Assembly: GCA_018266055.1 (NCBI GenBank)
Contig: JAFDYT010000006.1
Coordinates: 124,001-188,000 of the forward strand
Direction of reading: 5' to 3'
From: Bacteroidota bacterium
Lineage (GTDB): Bacteria; Bacteroidota; Bacteroidia; Cytophagales; Cyclobacteriaceae
DNA length: 64,000 nt
In this document: positions 9,074-18,321 of the stretch, piece after piece
Layout of the letters: each line of letters begins with the position of its first letter
Numbering within the stretch: position 1 is the first letter of the stretch
Made by a program: the position numbers and the translations under genes
The notes under the pieces: generated by a model
Database searches by the model: none
What the model was told of the DNA's origin: nothing
What the model saw: only the letters and a program-made list of their open reading frames with translations

Positions 9074-9892
9074 ATGTTAAAGACCCGCATTATTTTAATC
9101 GCTGCAAGTGCCCTTGTGATCTGGTTGATTTTCTTGCTGCCCAAAGCGGTGGTAGAAAACGAAAGTCAGCTCAAGCAAGCCGACTCCACGGCATCATCTA
9201 AGGGTGCAACTCAGTCAAAAGGCCATAGCGCCGTTCCTGCCAGCCTTGTGGCGGCCATCAAAGCGGTAAAGGCTGCCATGACGGGAAGTTCGCCGAATGA
9301 AAAAAATGCTATCTTTGCCGACTCTTTGCGAAGCTTGTACACTCAGGCGGGGCAATTTGATAGCGCAGCCATGTATGGTGCACAGGCTGCAACGTTCTTT
9401 AACAATACCCAAAGCGCGCTCAAAGCGGGCAACAGTTATTACGAAGCATACACTTTTGCAGTGAATGCTGAAAAGCAAAAAGCGATGGCTGAAAAAACCC
9501 GCGAGTGGCTTAACAAAGTAATCGCTGCTGAGCCCAAAAACTATGAAGCCCGCATCAAAGTAGCCATGACTTTTTTAAGCACCGGCGGCCCTATGCAAGG
9601 AATCATGCAGTTGCGTGAAATACTCAAGGAGGATCCGAAAAACGAACTCGCTCTCTATAACATGGGCATGCTCTCTGTGCAATCCGGACAGAATGCTAAG
9701 GCAATTGGCTGGCTTCAGCAATTGGCAGAGGTAAATCCCAATCACGTGCAGGGGCAGCTATTGCTCGGCGTGGCTTACATGAACAATGGCCAGAAAAAAG
9801 AGGCTCGCGAGCAGTTTGACAAAGTAAAAAAGATGAATAACGACCCTGCCGTACAGGCTACGGTCGATTCGTATATAAAAGACTTGAAATAA
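9074..9892 (+). CDS. Membrane-anchored TPR protein
   Basis: 272 residues. A single N-terminal hydrophobic helix (about 5-24) is followed by a Ser/Lys-rich linker and a helical region with tetratricopeptide repeats. The clearest repeats cover about 150-265 (AEPKNYEARIKVAMTFLSTGG, DPKNELALYNMGMLSVQSGQNAKA, NPNHVQGQLLLGVAYMNNGQKKEA). It is probably anchored in the inner membrane as a scaffold. The partner is unknown. It starts 53 bases after the HU-like gene and may share its transcript. Confidence 0.85.
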   Translation: MLKTRIILIAASALVIWLIFLLPKAVVENESQLKQADSTASSKGATQSKGHSAVPASLVAAIKAVKAAMTGSSPNEKNAIFADSLRSLYTQAGQFDSAAMYGAQAATFFNNTQSALKAGNSYYEAYTFAVNAEKQKAMAEKTREWLNKVIAAEPKNYEARIKVAMTFLSTGGPMQGIMQLREILKEDPKNELALYNMGMLSVQSGQNAKAIGWLQQLAEVNPNHVQGQLLLGVAYMNNGQKKEAREQFDKVKKMNNDPAVQATVDSYIKDLK

Positions 9893-9910
9893 AATTATTG
9901 TTTAACAAAT

Positions 9911-9922
9911 TCCCGAAAGGGA
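9911..9922 (+). other. Small GNRA-capped hairpin before the basic-protein gene
   Basis: TCCC-GAAA-GGGA: a four-base stem with a GAAA tetraloop, 18 bases upstream of the ATG at 9941. There is no U-run, so it is not an intrinsic terminator. A related hairpin follows the gene at 10042-10057. Confidence 0.35.
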
Positions 9923-9940
9923 TAAAAACCGAGACACATT

Positions 9941-10030
9941 ATGCCAAGTGGAAAGAAAAGAAAGAAACACAAAATGGCCACACACAAGCGCAAGAAGCGT
10001 TTGAGAAAGAACAGACATAAGAAAAAATAA
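9941..10030 (+). CDS. 29-residue basic AURKAIP1/COX24-type protein, probably ribosomal
   Basis: A very short gene (ATG 9941, TAA 10028-10030) encoding 29 residues, nearly all Lys, Arg and His: it begins MPSGKKRKKHKMATHKRKKR and ends RHKKK. The KxHKMxTHKRKKRxRKNRHKK pattern is that of the AURKAIP1/COX24 C-terminal family, whose mitochondrial member mS38 is a small-subunit ribosomal protein. Bacteroidota carry near-identical tiny proteins. A role on the 30S ribosome is inferred from the family. It lies between the TPR gene and rng, flanked by two small hairpins, so it may be read with rng. Confidence 0.82.
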   Translation: MPSGKKRKKHKMATHKRKKRLRKNRHKKK

Positions 10031-10041
10031 AAGGACATCCC

Positions 10042-10057
10042 CTTTCCGAAGGGAAAG
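10042..10057 (+). other. Hairpin between the basic-protein gene and rng
   Basis: CTTTCC (10042-10047), loop GAAG, GGAAAG (10052-10057): a perfect six-base stem 29 bases upstream of the rng start. No U-run follows. It could be a processing or leader structure, given that rng encodes an endoribonuclease of a family that often controls its own mRNA. This role is inferred. Confidence 0.35.
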
Positions 10058-10086
10058 AGAATTTAACCATTTAAAAAATTTAAGTT

Positions 10087-11667
10087 TTGAGTAACGAGCT
10101 AATTATCAGCGCTACTCAGGACGGATGTCGCATAGCCCTTCTTAAGGACAAGCAACTGGCCGAGTTCCACGAAGAACAAGACGGAAGCAAGTTTGTAGTT
10201 GGTGATATTTATTTAGGCACAGTAAAAAAAGTTGTGCCTGGATTGAACGCAGCCTTTATTGATATTGGATACGAGAAAGACGCCTTTCTCCATTACCTTG
10301 ATCTTGGTGCTAAATTCAGTTCCTTACAAAAATTCACCAAACTAGTCCGTGCTAAGAAGATCACCGGTGGTAAGCTGGACAAGTTTCAGAACGAGAAAGA
10401 GATTGACAAGCATGGTAAAATAGCCCAGCAGCTTTCCCGTAACCAGCTCATTCCTGTGCAGGTAGTGAAGGAACCTATCTCTACCAAGGGCCCGCGACTT
10501 TCGTGCGAGTTATCCATAGCCGGGCGATACCTGGTGTTGGTGCCCTTTTCATCCGGGGTAAGCATTTCAAAAAGGATATCGAGCAGTGAGGAGCGCAAGA
10601 GATTGCAGCGCCTCATCCAATCTATCAAACCCGAAAATTTTGGCGTGATCATCCGCACCGTTGCCGAAGGCAAGGAGGTGGCCGAACTCGACAAAGATTT
10701 GAAGAACCTGGTGAAAACCTGGGAAGAGGGTATGACCCGCCTGGTGGAAGCCAACCCACGCGACAAGGTTATTGGCGAACTCAACAAAGCTTCTTCATTG
10801 CTGCGCGATGTGCTCAACGAGTCATTCGACAATGTGCTGGTAGATGACAAAAAGATCTTCGACGAAGTAAAAAGCTACATCCACAACATTGCCCCAGACA
10901 AAGAAAAAATAGTAAAACTCTATTCCGGCAAGGTAAAACTCTTCGAACACTACGGCGTAGAGCGTCAGATTAAATCGGCCTTTGGTCAGACTGTAAGCCT
11001 TCGCGGCGGAGGTTATCTTATTATTGAGCATACCGAAGCACTTCACGTCATTGATGTGAACAGCGGTAACAAAAGCAACCGCGAAGAAAATCAGGAAACC
11101 ACTGCTCTCTCAGTGAACCTTGAAGCCGTGCGTGAAGTAGCGCGCCAGTTGCGTCTGCGCGATATGGGCGGTATAGTAGTGATCGATTTTATTGACATGC
11201 GCAACATGGACAATAAAAAGCTCATCTACACCAAAATGAAAGAAGAGATGGAAAGCGACCGCGCGAAACATACGGTGCTGCCACTCTCCAAGTTTGGTCT
11301 GATGCAAATTACGCGCGAGCGCGTGCGCCCGCAGATGAACATCGCCACCAAAGAGGTTTGCCCTACCTGCAACGGAACCGGCAAGATCACAGCCTCCATC
11401 CTGGTGACTGACCAAATTGAAAACCACATTCAGCACCTGTTTGAAAAACAAAACGAGAAACACCTGGTCTTGGCGCTGCATCCGTTTTTATATGCCTATT
11501 ACACCAAGGGAATCATTTCGAAAAGGATAAAACTTTACTTCAAATACAAACGCTGGGTAGATCTGGTGAAAGACAGTTCATTAGGAATTACAGAGTTTCA
11601 CTTTTTGAATAAAGACGGCGAAGAAATAGACCTGGGGCAGAAAAATGAACCCCTGGCAATCGAATAA
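10087..11667 (+). CDS. rng: Ribonuclease E/G family endoribonuclease
   Basis: 526 residues, RNase G-like length without the long RNase E tail. It cleaves single-stranded RNA in rRNA maturation and mRNA decay. The start is TTG (10087), giving MSNELIISATQDG, which matches the conserved RNase G N-terminus. An S1 domain covers about 35-130 (VGDIYLGTVKKVVPGLNAAFIDIG). The DNase I-like catalytic part holds the two metal-binding Asp regions HVIDVNSG and VVIDFIDM. The Zn-link motif CPTCNGTG (CPxCxGxG) follows. It ends at a strong intrinsic terminator. Confidence 0.96.
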   Translation: MSNELIISATQDGCRIALLKDKQLAEFHEEQDGSKFVVGDIYLGTVKKVVPGLNAAFIDIGYEKDAFLHYLDLGAKFSSLQKFTKLVRAKKITGGKLDKFQNEKEIDKHGKIAQQLSRNQLIPVQVVKEPISTKGPRLSCELSIAGRYLVLVPFSSGVSISKRISSSEERKRLQRLIQSIKPENFGVIIRTVAEGKEVAELDKDLKNLVKTWEEGMTRLVEANPRDKVIGELNKASSLLRDVLNESFDNVLVDDKKIFDEVKSYIHNIAPDKEKIVKLYSGKVKLFEHYGVERQIKSAFGQTVSLRGGGYLIIEHTEALHVIDVNSGNKSNREENQETTALSVNLEAVREVARQLRLRDMGGIVVIDFIDMRNMDNKKLIYTKMKEEMESDRAKHTVLPLSKFGLMQITRERVRPQMNIATKEVCPTCNGTGKITASILVTDQIENHIQHLFEKQNEKHLVLALHPFLYAYYTKGIISKRIKLYFKYKRWVDLVKDSSLGITEFHFLNKDGEEIDLGQKNEPLAIE

Positions 11668-11691
11668 GTATTAGAATCCTTATGAAAGCTT

Positions 11692-11728
11692 TTGTCCTGT
11701 TCCGTAAAGGTTCAGGACAATTTTTTTT
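11692..11728 (+). terminator. Intrinsic terminator after rng
   Basis: Arms TTGTCCTG (11692-11699) and CAGGACAA (11713-11720) pair perfectly over eight bases, with a CC/GG pair possible inside the loop, and are followed at once by eight T residues (11721-11728). It lies 24 bases past the rng stop. Confidence 0.85.
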
Positions 11729-11729
11729 A

Positions 11730-11743
11730 CTGTCATCCTGTCA
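11730..11743 (+). promoter_or_regulatory. Tandem CTGTCA repeat upstream of htpG
   Basis: CTGTCA occurs at 11730-11735 and again at 11738-11743, an eight-base period, directly after the rng terminator and 58 bases before the htpG ATG. The position suits a control site for a heat-shock gene. The function is inferred. Confidence 0.3.
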
Positions 11744-11801
11744 CTTTTTTAAGATGGAATGATATTTGAAATTCACTCCCCGCACTAAAACGCCCTGAAT
11801 T

Positions 11802-13694
11802 ATGCAAGAAAAAGGTACTATCTCCATTCACACCGAGAACATTTTTCCCATCATCAAAAAGTTTCTGTACTCTGACCATGAAATCTTTTTGCGCGAATTG
11901 GTGAGCAACGCCGTTGATGCCACCCAAAAGCTGAAAAAGCTCGCCTCGCTGGGCGAATTCAATGGCGAACTCGGCGATCTTAAAATTGAAGTTAGCTTCG
12001 ACAAAAAAAATAAGACCATCACCGTCAGCGACAAGGGTCTCGGCATGACAGGCGATGAAATTAAAAAATATATCAATCAAATTGCCTTTTCGGGAGCAGC
12101 TGAATTTGTAGAAAAATTCAAAGACAAAGCCGACGCTAAGGATATCATCGGAAAATTTGGACTTGGGTTTTACTCGGCCTTCATGGTGTCCGACAAAGTA
12201 GAACTGATTTCCAAATCCTTCAAAGAAGGAACACAAGCCGCACGCTGGGAATGCGATGGCTCTACCGAGTTTGAATTAACAGAAGCCAAAAAAGAACGGC
12301 GCGGCACCGATGTGATTCTTCACGTCAACAAAGACTCCGAAGAATTTTTGGACGAATATCGCCTCAAGGGCATACTTGAAAAATATTGCAAGTTCTTGCC
12401 GGTAGAAATTAAGTTTGGTACGAAAGAAGAAAGCGTAGAAGATGGTGTAGATGCCGACAACAAACCAAAATACAAGTCGATTACGGTTGACCGGATTATC
12501 AACAACACAAACCCGATCTGGGCCAAAGCTCCAAGCGAACTCAAGGACGAAGATTACCTGAAGTTTTATAAAGAGCTTTATCCATTCACTGAAGATCCAT
12601 TGTTTTGGATTCACCTCAACGTAGATTATCCCTTTAGCCTGACCGGTGTTCTTTACTTCCCGAAAATCAAAAACGATTTCGAGATACAGCGTAATAAAAT
12701 TCAACTTTATTCTCGCCAGGTATTCATCACTGACGAAGTGAAAGATGTAGTGCCTGATTTTCTGATGCTATTACATGGTGTTCTTGATTCGCCGGATATT
12801 CCTCTCAACGTATCAAGAAGTTATCTGCAAAGCGATGCTAACGTAAAAAAGATAAGTCAGCACATCACTAAAAAAGTTGCGGATAAACTGGTGGACATGT
12901 TCATCAAAGACCGAAAGGAGTTTGAAAAGAAGTGGGACGACATCAGCGTGTTCGTACGTTACGGAATGATCAGCGACGAAAAATTCTACGATAAGGCCAA
13001 GGAATTTTCGCTCCTCAAAAATGTAGACGCACAATATTTCACACTCAAAGAATACGAAGATAAGGTAAAGCCCAACCAGACAGATAAAGACAAGAGCGTG
13101 GTTTATCTTTATACCACAGATGCCGGTAAGCAACATTCTTTCATTGAAGCGGCAAAGGCCAAAGCGTACGATGTGCTCCTCCTCGACGGAGTTCTAGACA
13201 GTCACTTTATCAGCAACCTGGAGCAGAAATTAGAAAAGACGCAACTCAAACGTGTAGACAGCGACATCATCGACAAGCTCATCGCCAAAGATGAAAAAAT
13301 TGCCAGCGTGCTTAGCACTTCAGAAGAAGAGCTTGTGAAAGGAATTTTTGAAAAAGCCATCAACAATAAGAATATGTCATTGGCCATCGAGTCACTTTCA
13401 CCTGACGATTTCCCTGTGACGATCACGATGAGTGAGTGGATGCGCCGCATGAAAGACATGGCGCGCACCGGCGGCAACGGAGGCTTCGGATTTATGGGCG
13501 CGATGCCAGACAATTACAACGTGGCTATTAATGGCAACCATCAGATCATTCAAAAAATATTAAAAGCTGAAGCCGAGGAGCAAAAATTAAAGTTGGCAAA
13601 ACAAGCTTACGACCTGGCGCTATTATCGCAAAGCATGCTGACGGGCGCTGAGCTTACCAATTTTATCAAACGGAGCGTTGACCTTGTCTCCTAA
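11802..13694 (+). CDS. htpG: Molecular chaperone HtpG (Hsp90)
   Basis: 630 residues, normal for bacterial Hsp90. The N-terminal GHKL ATPase domain has ELVSNAVDA (32-40, with Val where Ser is usual), DKGLGM (77-82) and GKFGLGFYSAF (117-127). The middle domain includes the ATP-contacting loop region NVSRSYLQSD, and the C-terminal dimerisation domain is present. It refolds and remodels client proteins in the cytoplasm under stress. It starts at an ATG, isolated from rng by a terminator. Confidence 0.97.
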   Translation: MQEKGTISIHTENIFPIIKKFLYSDHEIFLRELVSNAVDATQKLKKLASLGEFNGELGDLKIEVSFDKKNKTITVSDKGLGMTGDEIKKYINQIAFSGAAEFVEKFKDKADAKDIIGKFGLGFYSAFMVSDKVELISKSFKEGTQAARWECDGSTEFELTEAKKERRGTDVILHVNKDSEEFLDEYRLKGILEKYCKFLPVEIKFGTKEESVEDGVDADNKPKYKSITVDRIINNTNPIWAKAPSELKDEDYLKFYKELYPFTEDPLFWIHLNVDYPFSLTGVLYFPKIKNDFEIQRNKIQLYSRQVFITDEVKDVVPDFLMLLHGVLDSPDIPLNVSRSYLQSDANVKKISQHITKKVADKLVDMFIKDRKEFEKKWDDISVFVRYGMISDEKFYDKAKEFSLLKNVDAQYFTLKEYEDKVKPNQTDKDKSVVYLYTTDAGKQHSFIEAAKAKAYDVLLLDGVLDSHFISNLEQKLEKTQLKRVDSDIIDKLIAKDEKIASVLSTSEEELVKGIFEKAINNKNMSLAIESLSPDDFPVTITMSEWMRRMKDMARTGGNGGFGFMGAMPDNYNVAINGNHQIIQKILKAEAEEQKLKLAKQAYDLALLSQSMLTGAELTNFIKRSVDLVS

Positions 13695-13756
13695 TTATAA
13701 TTCGGGACAATTCATTATCAGATTTTGCTTAACATTACGGGAGAAAATTCCTGTAT

Positions 13757-15382
13757 TTGGAAAATACTGCTCACGGCAATCCTGGGAAATGGACTTGGGT
13801 TACATGGCTGCAAATTGTGTTTGTGCTTGCCATGGGTTCGATCGTGTCAGTACTCCTGCGCAACTTCAACAACTCCCTATTACTTTACCTGCCTTCAGCC
13901 TTTGGGATCGCCCTCATTCATTGGTTCGGACCGAGGATTCTTCCAATCTCTTACCTTAACGGGATATTCACTTTGTTTTTATGGGGAGCCCCTGGCGGAT
14001 GGGAGCGCTACGCCTTGTTGGCAACTCATGAACCGCTGGTCGCTTTCTTTTCCTGGCTATTGGCAAGAAAGATAATCCAAGATGGACAGGGGTTTTCCTC
14101 CACTTCCATATTTATCCGTTTCACACTGTTCGGCATCGCAGTGCCTGACTTAGCCAATTGTTTTTATACCTATCACTATACGTTCATCAATGGAGACCTT
14201 TCCAAAGTGTTTCTATTGTGGCTGTCGGACTTCATCACCATGTACTCCATCGCAATTCCATTATTGCATTTTACAAAGCCTTATGTTTCTTCCAAGGGAA
14301 TCATCTGGTTCAGTTCGGCCAATTTCAATTTGCTCAAATCGTTCAAAGAAAATGCCCGCGATCTTTTTTTACTCGGCGCTTTCTTTTTGATTCTGAGCTT
14401 TATTGTTGACTTCAATGACTACTGGTTTGTCTACGGCATCTGCGCCACAATCGTAGCTATCCGCAGAGGGTTTGAACTCACGTTACTCACTAATTTTATT
14501 CTTTTCAGTTTAAGTTATCTCGTCCCTCTGGTTCTTTTATACAATAACTTCAAGGCTTCGTCATCGCAGGTGCTGAGCGTACACCTGGGGATGACTACAA
14601 TGTTTTTTGTCTCATCCCTGATCGGCAAAGCTGTTTCCGATTTCAGAAAAAAAGAAAAAGAATTGACCCTTCAAAAAAAGCAACTTGAAGCTGCCAACGA
14701 ACAATTAAATAAGACCAACAGTGAACTCGATCGCTTTGTATACAGCGTGTCGCACGATATCAGCGCGCCGCTCAAATCAATCAAAGGGCTCGTTACATTA
14801 AGTCGATTGGACAAAGATCCGGATGCCACTCAACTTTATCTCGATAAGATTGACGCTAGCGTTCAGAAGCTTGAAGGGTTTATTGGCGAAGTGCTCGACC
14901 ATTCCAGATCCTCACGCAAAGAAATTAAAATCGAAAGCATTCATCTGGAGTCTGCCATTCATGAGATTCTTGAAAACTTGAAATATCTTGAAAACTTCAA
15001 CAAGATCTCTTTTCAATTCGATTTTCAAAGTCAGGTGATTCGATCCGATCGTTTCTTATTGAAAGTTGCGTTGAGCAATTTGATTTCCAATTCTATCAAA
15101 TATCAAAAACGTTATTTCGAACACCAGCCAGAAATAAAAATAGCATCGCTGACTTCAGGTGGCTTTGTAGAGATAAGTATTTCAGACAACGGCGAAGGTA
15201 TTGCCGACGAATACAAAGACAGGGTTTTTGAAATGTTTTACCGTGGCACAAGCAACTCTTCAGGCTCTGGCCTTGGGTTATACATTGCCCGCGAAGCTAT
15301 TGAAAAACTTCACGGCTCCATAAAAGTGAATACCACGTATGGAGAAGGCTCCGTCTTTACCCTGCTGTTACCGACACAATAG
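13757..15382 (+). CDS. Orphan MASE1-type membrane sensor histidine kinase
   Basis: 541 residues. The N-terminal polytopic part (about 15-295, eight or so hydrophobic segments; YLPSAFGIALIHWFGPR...YLNGIF) resembles the MASE1 sensor domain. A coiled coil (300-325) leads to HisKA with His333 in SVSHDISAPLK. The HATPase domain has N445 in NLISNSIKY, DNGEGI (477-482) and GSGLGLY (503-509). No receiver or response regulator gene is adjacent, so its partner lies elsewhere. The start is TTG at 13757, 62 bases after htpG; the next Met is inside the first membrane segment. The signal sensed is unknown. Confidence 0.88.
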   Translation: MENTAHGNPGKWTWVTWLQIVFVLAMGSIVSVLLRNFNNSLLLYLPSAFGIALIHWFGPRILPISYLNGIFTLFLWGAPGGWERYALLATHEPLVAFFSWLLARKIIQDGQGFSSTSIFIRFTLFGIAVPDLANCFYTYHYTFINGDLSKVFLLWLSDFITMYSIAIPLLHFTKPYVSSKGIIWFSSANFNLLKSFKENARDLFLLGAFFLILSFIVDFNDYWFVYGICATIVAIRRGFELTLLTNFILFSLSYLVPLVLLYNNFKASSSQVLSVHLGMTTMFFVSSLIGKAVSDFRKKEKELTLQKKQLEAANEQLNKTNSELDRFVYSVSHDISAPLKSIKGLVTLSRLDKDPDATQLYLDKIDASVQKLEGFIGEVLDHSRSSRKEIKIESIHLESAIHEILENLKYLENFNKISFQFDFQSQVIRSDRFLLKVALSNLISNSIKYQKRYFEHQPEIKIASLTSGGFVEISISDNGEGIADEYKDRVFEMFYRGTSNSSGSGLGLYIAREAIEKLHGSIKVNTTYGEGSVFTLLLPTQ

Positions 15383-15385
15383 GAT

Positions 15386-18199
15386 TTACCGGCTCAGGTA
15401 AAGATTTCTCTCCGAGTAAATGCTCATAAAGTAGTCGTCCATCAAATCGTCGATGAAGTAGATCGCTTCGCCTGTCGATTTCATTTCAGGGCCGAGCTCT
15501 TTATTTACCTCCGGGAATTTGCTGAAAGAGAACACTGGCACTTTTATCGCGTACCCTTTTTTGGTTGGATTGAAATTAAAGTCCTTAATTTTCTTCTCGC
15601 CCAACATCACCTTCGTTGCGTAGTTCACATAGGGTTCGTCGTAAGCTTTGCAAATGAACGGCACCGTGCGCGACGCTCTTGGGTTCGCTTCGATGATATA
15701 AACTGTATCGTTTTTAATGGCAAACTGAATGTTGATAAGCCCAACCGTTTTTAATGCGAGCGCTATTCGCTTGGTGTGGCTCTCAATTTGTTTCATCACC
15801 AGATCGCCGAGGTTGTACGGAGGCAATACAGCATAGCTGTCGCCGGAGTGAATACCTGCCGGCTCAATGTGCTGCATAATCCCGATGATGTACACATCTT
15901 CGCCGTCACAGATAGCGTCGGCTTCGGCTTCGATTGCTCCGTCGAGGAAGTGATCAAGAAGAACTTTGTTTTCCGGAAGATGCTTCCAGATGTCCAAAAT
16001 GTGATTTTCCAACTCCGTCTCGTTGATCACAATCTTCATGCTTTGTCCGCCCAACACGTACGAAGGGCGCACAAGCAGCGGGAAGCCAATGGTCTTTGAA
16101 GCGTCAATTGCTTCGTCTGCATCGGTAGCCACTCCAAACTGAGGATATGGAATATTAAGGTCTTTCAGCAACGTTGAGAAGCTGCCGCGGTCTTCGGCAA
16201 GGTCAAGCGCTTCGTAAGAAGTACCTAAAATTTTCACACTGTATTTGCTAAGCTTCTCAGCAAGTTTCAGGGCTGTTTGTCCGCCCAACTGCACTATCAC
16301 TCCAACCGGTTTTTCGTGTTGGATAATATCCCACAAATGTTCCCAGAATACAGGCTCGAAATAAAGTTTGTCAGCAATATCAAAGTCGGTAGAAACTGTT
16401 TCAGGATTGCAGTTGATCATGATCGTTTCATAACCGCATTCTTTCGCCGCAAGCACACCGTGCACGCACGAGTAATCAAATTCAATTCCTTGACCGATGC
16501 GGTTCGGACCAGATCCCAACACAATGACTTTTTTCTTGTCCGTTACTTTCGATTCGTTCTCCCGATCGAAAGTGGAATAGTAGTATGGCGTCTTCGCTTC
16601 AAATTCAGCAGCACATGTGTCTACCAGTTTGAACACCCGGTTGATGCCCATTTCCTTACGGCGATTATGCACCTGGCTTTCAAAGCAATTTAAAATGTGT
16701 GCGATCTGCCGGTCGGCATACCCTTTTTCTTTGGCTTTGCGCATCAGGTCAGCCGGAAGCGTATTTAACTGGTATTGTGCTATCTCTTTTTCAATTTCTA
16801 CCAGCTCCCAGATTTGTTCCAAAAACCATTTGTCGATTTTGGTCAGCTTCATGATCGTCTTCATGGGGATACCAATCTTCATGGCATCGTACACATGAAA
16901 CAATCTATTCCAGCTTGGGTGCTCCAGGCTGTGCATCAGCTCGGCTGGTTTGGTAAGTTCTTTGCCATCGGCGCCGAGACCATTTCTTCTAATCTCTAAA
17001 CTCTGACAGGCTTTCTGCAGGGCCTCCTGAAAATTTCTTCCAATACCCATCGCCTCACCTACGGACTTCATCTGTAAACCAAGCTTGCGGTCAGCACCGG
17101 CAAACTTGTCAAAGTTCCACCGTGGTATTTTTACAATCACGTAATCCAATGCCGGTTCGAAGTACGCAGTAGTGGTTCCGGTGATTGCATTCTTAAGTTC
17201 ATCAAGATTATAACCAATGGCCAGCTTAGCCGCAATTTTTGCAATGGGGTAACCTGTTGCTTTGGAAGCTAGTGCCGAAGAGCGCGACACGCGCGGGTTG
17301 ATTTCAATTCCTACAATAGCGTCGTTGTCGGGGTTCACAGCAAACTGTACGTTGCAACCACCGGCAAACTTGCCGATACCATTCATCATTTTAATGGCCA
17401 GGTCTCGCATATGCTGGTACACAGTATCAGGCAGCGTCATGGCAGGTGCCACCGTGATGGAGTCTCCGGTGTGAATCCCCATCGGGTCAAAATTTTCGAT
17501 CGAGCAAATGATGATCACGTTGCCGGCGCCATCGCGCAGAAGCTCAAGCTCATACTCTTTCCAGCCCATGATGCTTTGCTCTACCAGCACTTCGTGAATA
17601 GGTGAAGCATGCAAGCCGCGGTTCAATGCGGCGTCAAAGTCTTCAGCCCGTTCTACAAAACCTCCACCTGTGCCGCCCAGTGTGTACGAGGGCCGGATCA
17701 CAAGGGGAAAACCAATTTCCTGTGCAATTTCTTTTCCTTCTAAAAACGAGGTGGCTGTGGCGCCTTTACAAACACCTACGCCAAGTTCATTCATTTTCAA
17801 CCGGAATTTCTCGCGGTCTTCGGTGGTTTCGATGGCTTTGATGTCAACGCCGATGATTTTTACTCCATAATGTTCCCAAATGCCAGCCTTCTCACAATCA
17901 ATGCAGAGATTGAGGGCTGTCTGGCCACCCATAGTCGGCAAAACGGCATCGACATGGTGTTTCTCAAGAATCTCACGAATGTATTTTTTCTCCAGTGGCT
18001 TAAGGTACACATGGTCGGCTGTGACCTTGTCGGTCATAATCGTAGCCGGGTTTGAATTGATCAGAATGACCTCAATTCCCTCCTCGCGCAGCGAGCGCGA
18101 AGCTTGTGAACCTGCGTAATCAAATTCGCAGGCTTGTCCGATGATAATGGGACCGCTACCGATGATGAGGATGGAACGAATGCTTCTGTCGCGTGGCAT
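15386..18199 (-). CDS. carB: Carbamoyl-phosphate synthase large subunit without the MGS domain
   Basis: 937 residues. It makes carbamoyl phosphate from bicarbonate, ATP and ammonia delivered by the small subunit, for pyrimidine and arginine synthesis. Both halves are intact: the first ATP-grasp (about 128-320; RPSYTLGGTGGG, INPRVSRSSALASKATGYP), the oligomerisation domain (about 400-550) and the second ATP-grasp (about 670-870; RPSYVLGGQSM, EANPRASRTVPFICKA). It stops shortly after the FSKFPEVNKELGPEMKSTGEAI motif, where E. coli CarB (1073 residues) continues into the MGS-like domain that binds UMP, IMP and ornithine. Shorter CarB proteins of this size are, to my recollection, common in Flavobacteriia and Cytophagia. 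carA is not in the window. Confidence 0.96.
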   Translation of the reverse strand: MPRDRSIRSILIIGSGPIIIGQACEFDYAGSQASRSLREEGIEVILINSNPATIMTDKVTADHVYLKPLEKKYIREILEKHHVDAVLPTMGGQTALNLCIDCEKAGIWEHYGVKIIGVDIKAIETTEDREKFRLKMNELGVGVCKGATATSFLEGKEIAQEIGFPLVIRPSYTLGGTGGGFVERAEDFDAALNRGLHASPIHEVLVEQSIMGWKEYELELLRDGAGNVIIICSIENFDPMGIHTGDSITVAPAMTLPDTVYQHMRDLAIKMMNGIGKFAGGCNVQFAVNPDNDAIVGIEINPRVSRSSALASKATGYPIAKIAAKLAIGYNLDELKNAITGTTTAYFEPALDYVIVKIPRWNFDKFAGADRKLGLQMKSVGEAMGIGRNFQEALQKACQSLEIRRNGLGADGKELTKPAELMHSLEHPSWNRLFHVYDAMKIGIPMKTIMKLTKIDKWFLEQIWELVEIEKEIAQYQLNTLPADLMRKAKEKGYADRQIAHILNCFESQVHNRRKEMGINRVFKLVDTCAAEFEAKTPYYYSTFDRENESKVTDKKKVIVLGSGPNRIGQGIEFDYSCVHGVLAAKECGYETIMINCNPETVSTDFDIADKLYFEPVFWEHLWDIIQHEKPVGVIVQLGGQTALKLAEKLSKYSVKILGTSYEALDLAEDRGSFSTLLKDLNIPYPQFGVATDADEAIDASKTIGFPLLVRPSYVLGGQSMKIVINETELENHILDIWKHLPENKVLLDHFLDGAIEAEADAICDGEDVYIIGIMQHIEPAGIHSGDSYAVLPPYNLGDLVMKQIESHTKRIALALKTVGLINIQFAIKNDTVYIIEANPRASRTVPFICKAYDEPYVNYATKVMLGEKKIKDFNFNPTKKGYAIKVPVFSFSKFPEVNKELGPEMKSTGEAIYFIDDLMDDYFMSIYSERNLYLSR

Positions 18200-18225
18200 A
18201 GGAGTTGGTGGTGGATAAATTGGCG

Positions 18226-18233
18226 CAAAAATA
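18226..18233 (-). promoter_or_regulatory. Putative -7 box for carB
   Basis: TATTTTTG on the minus strand fits TAnnTTTG and ends 26 bases before the carB ATG. I see no TTTG at the expected -33 spacing, so only the -7 element is supported. Confidence 0.42.
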
Positions 18234-18321
18234 TACCCTGAACACCACGATTTTTAGATTTTGCCCTTTTAAATTTTCAGGCAAAAAAAATCGCATTTAA
18301 AACCTTTGCATGACCGACTGA

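Noticed and set aside
13725-14075. Plus-strand open frame of 116 codons overlapping the histidine kinase start
   Set aside because: A shifted frame of the kinase N-terminus; the kinase frame carries the membrane and catalytic motifs.
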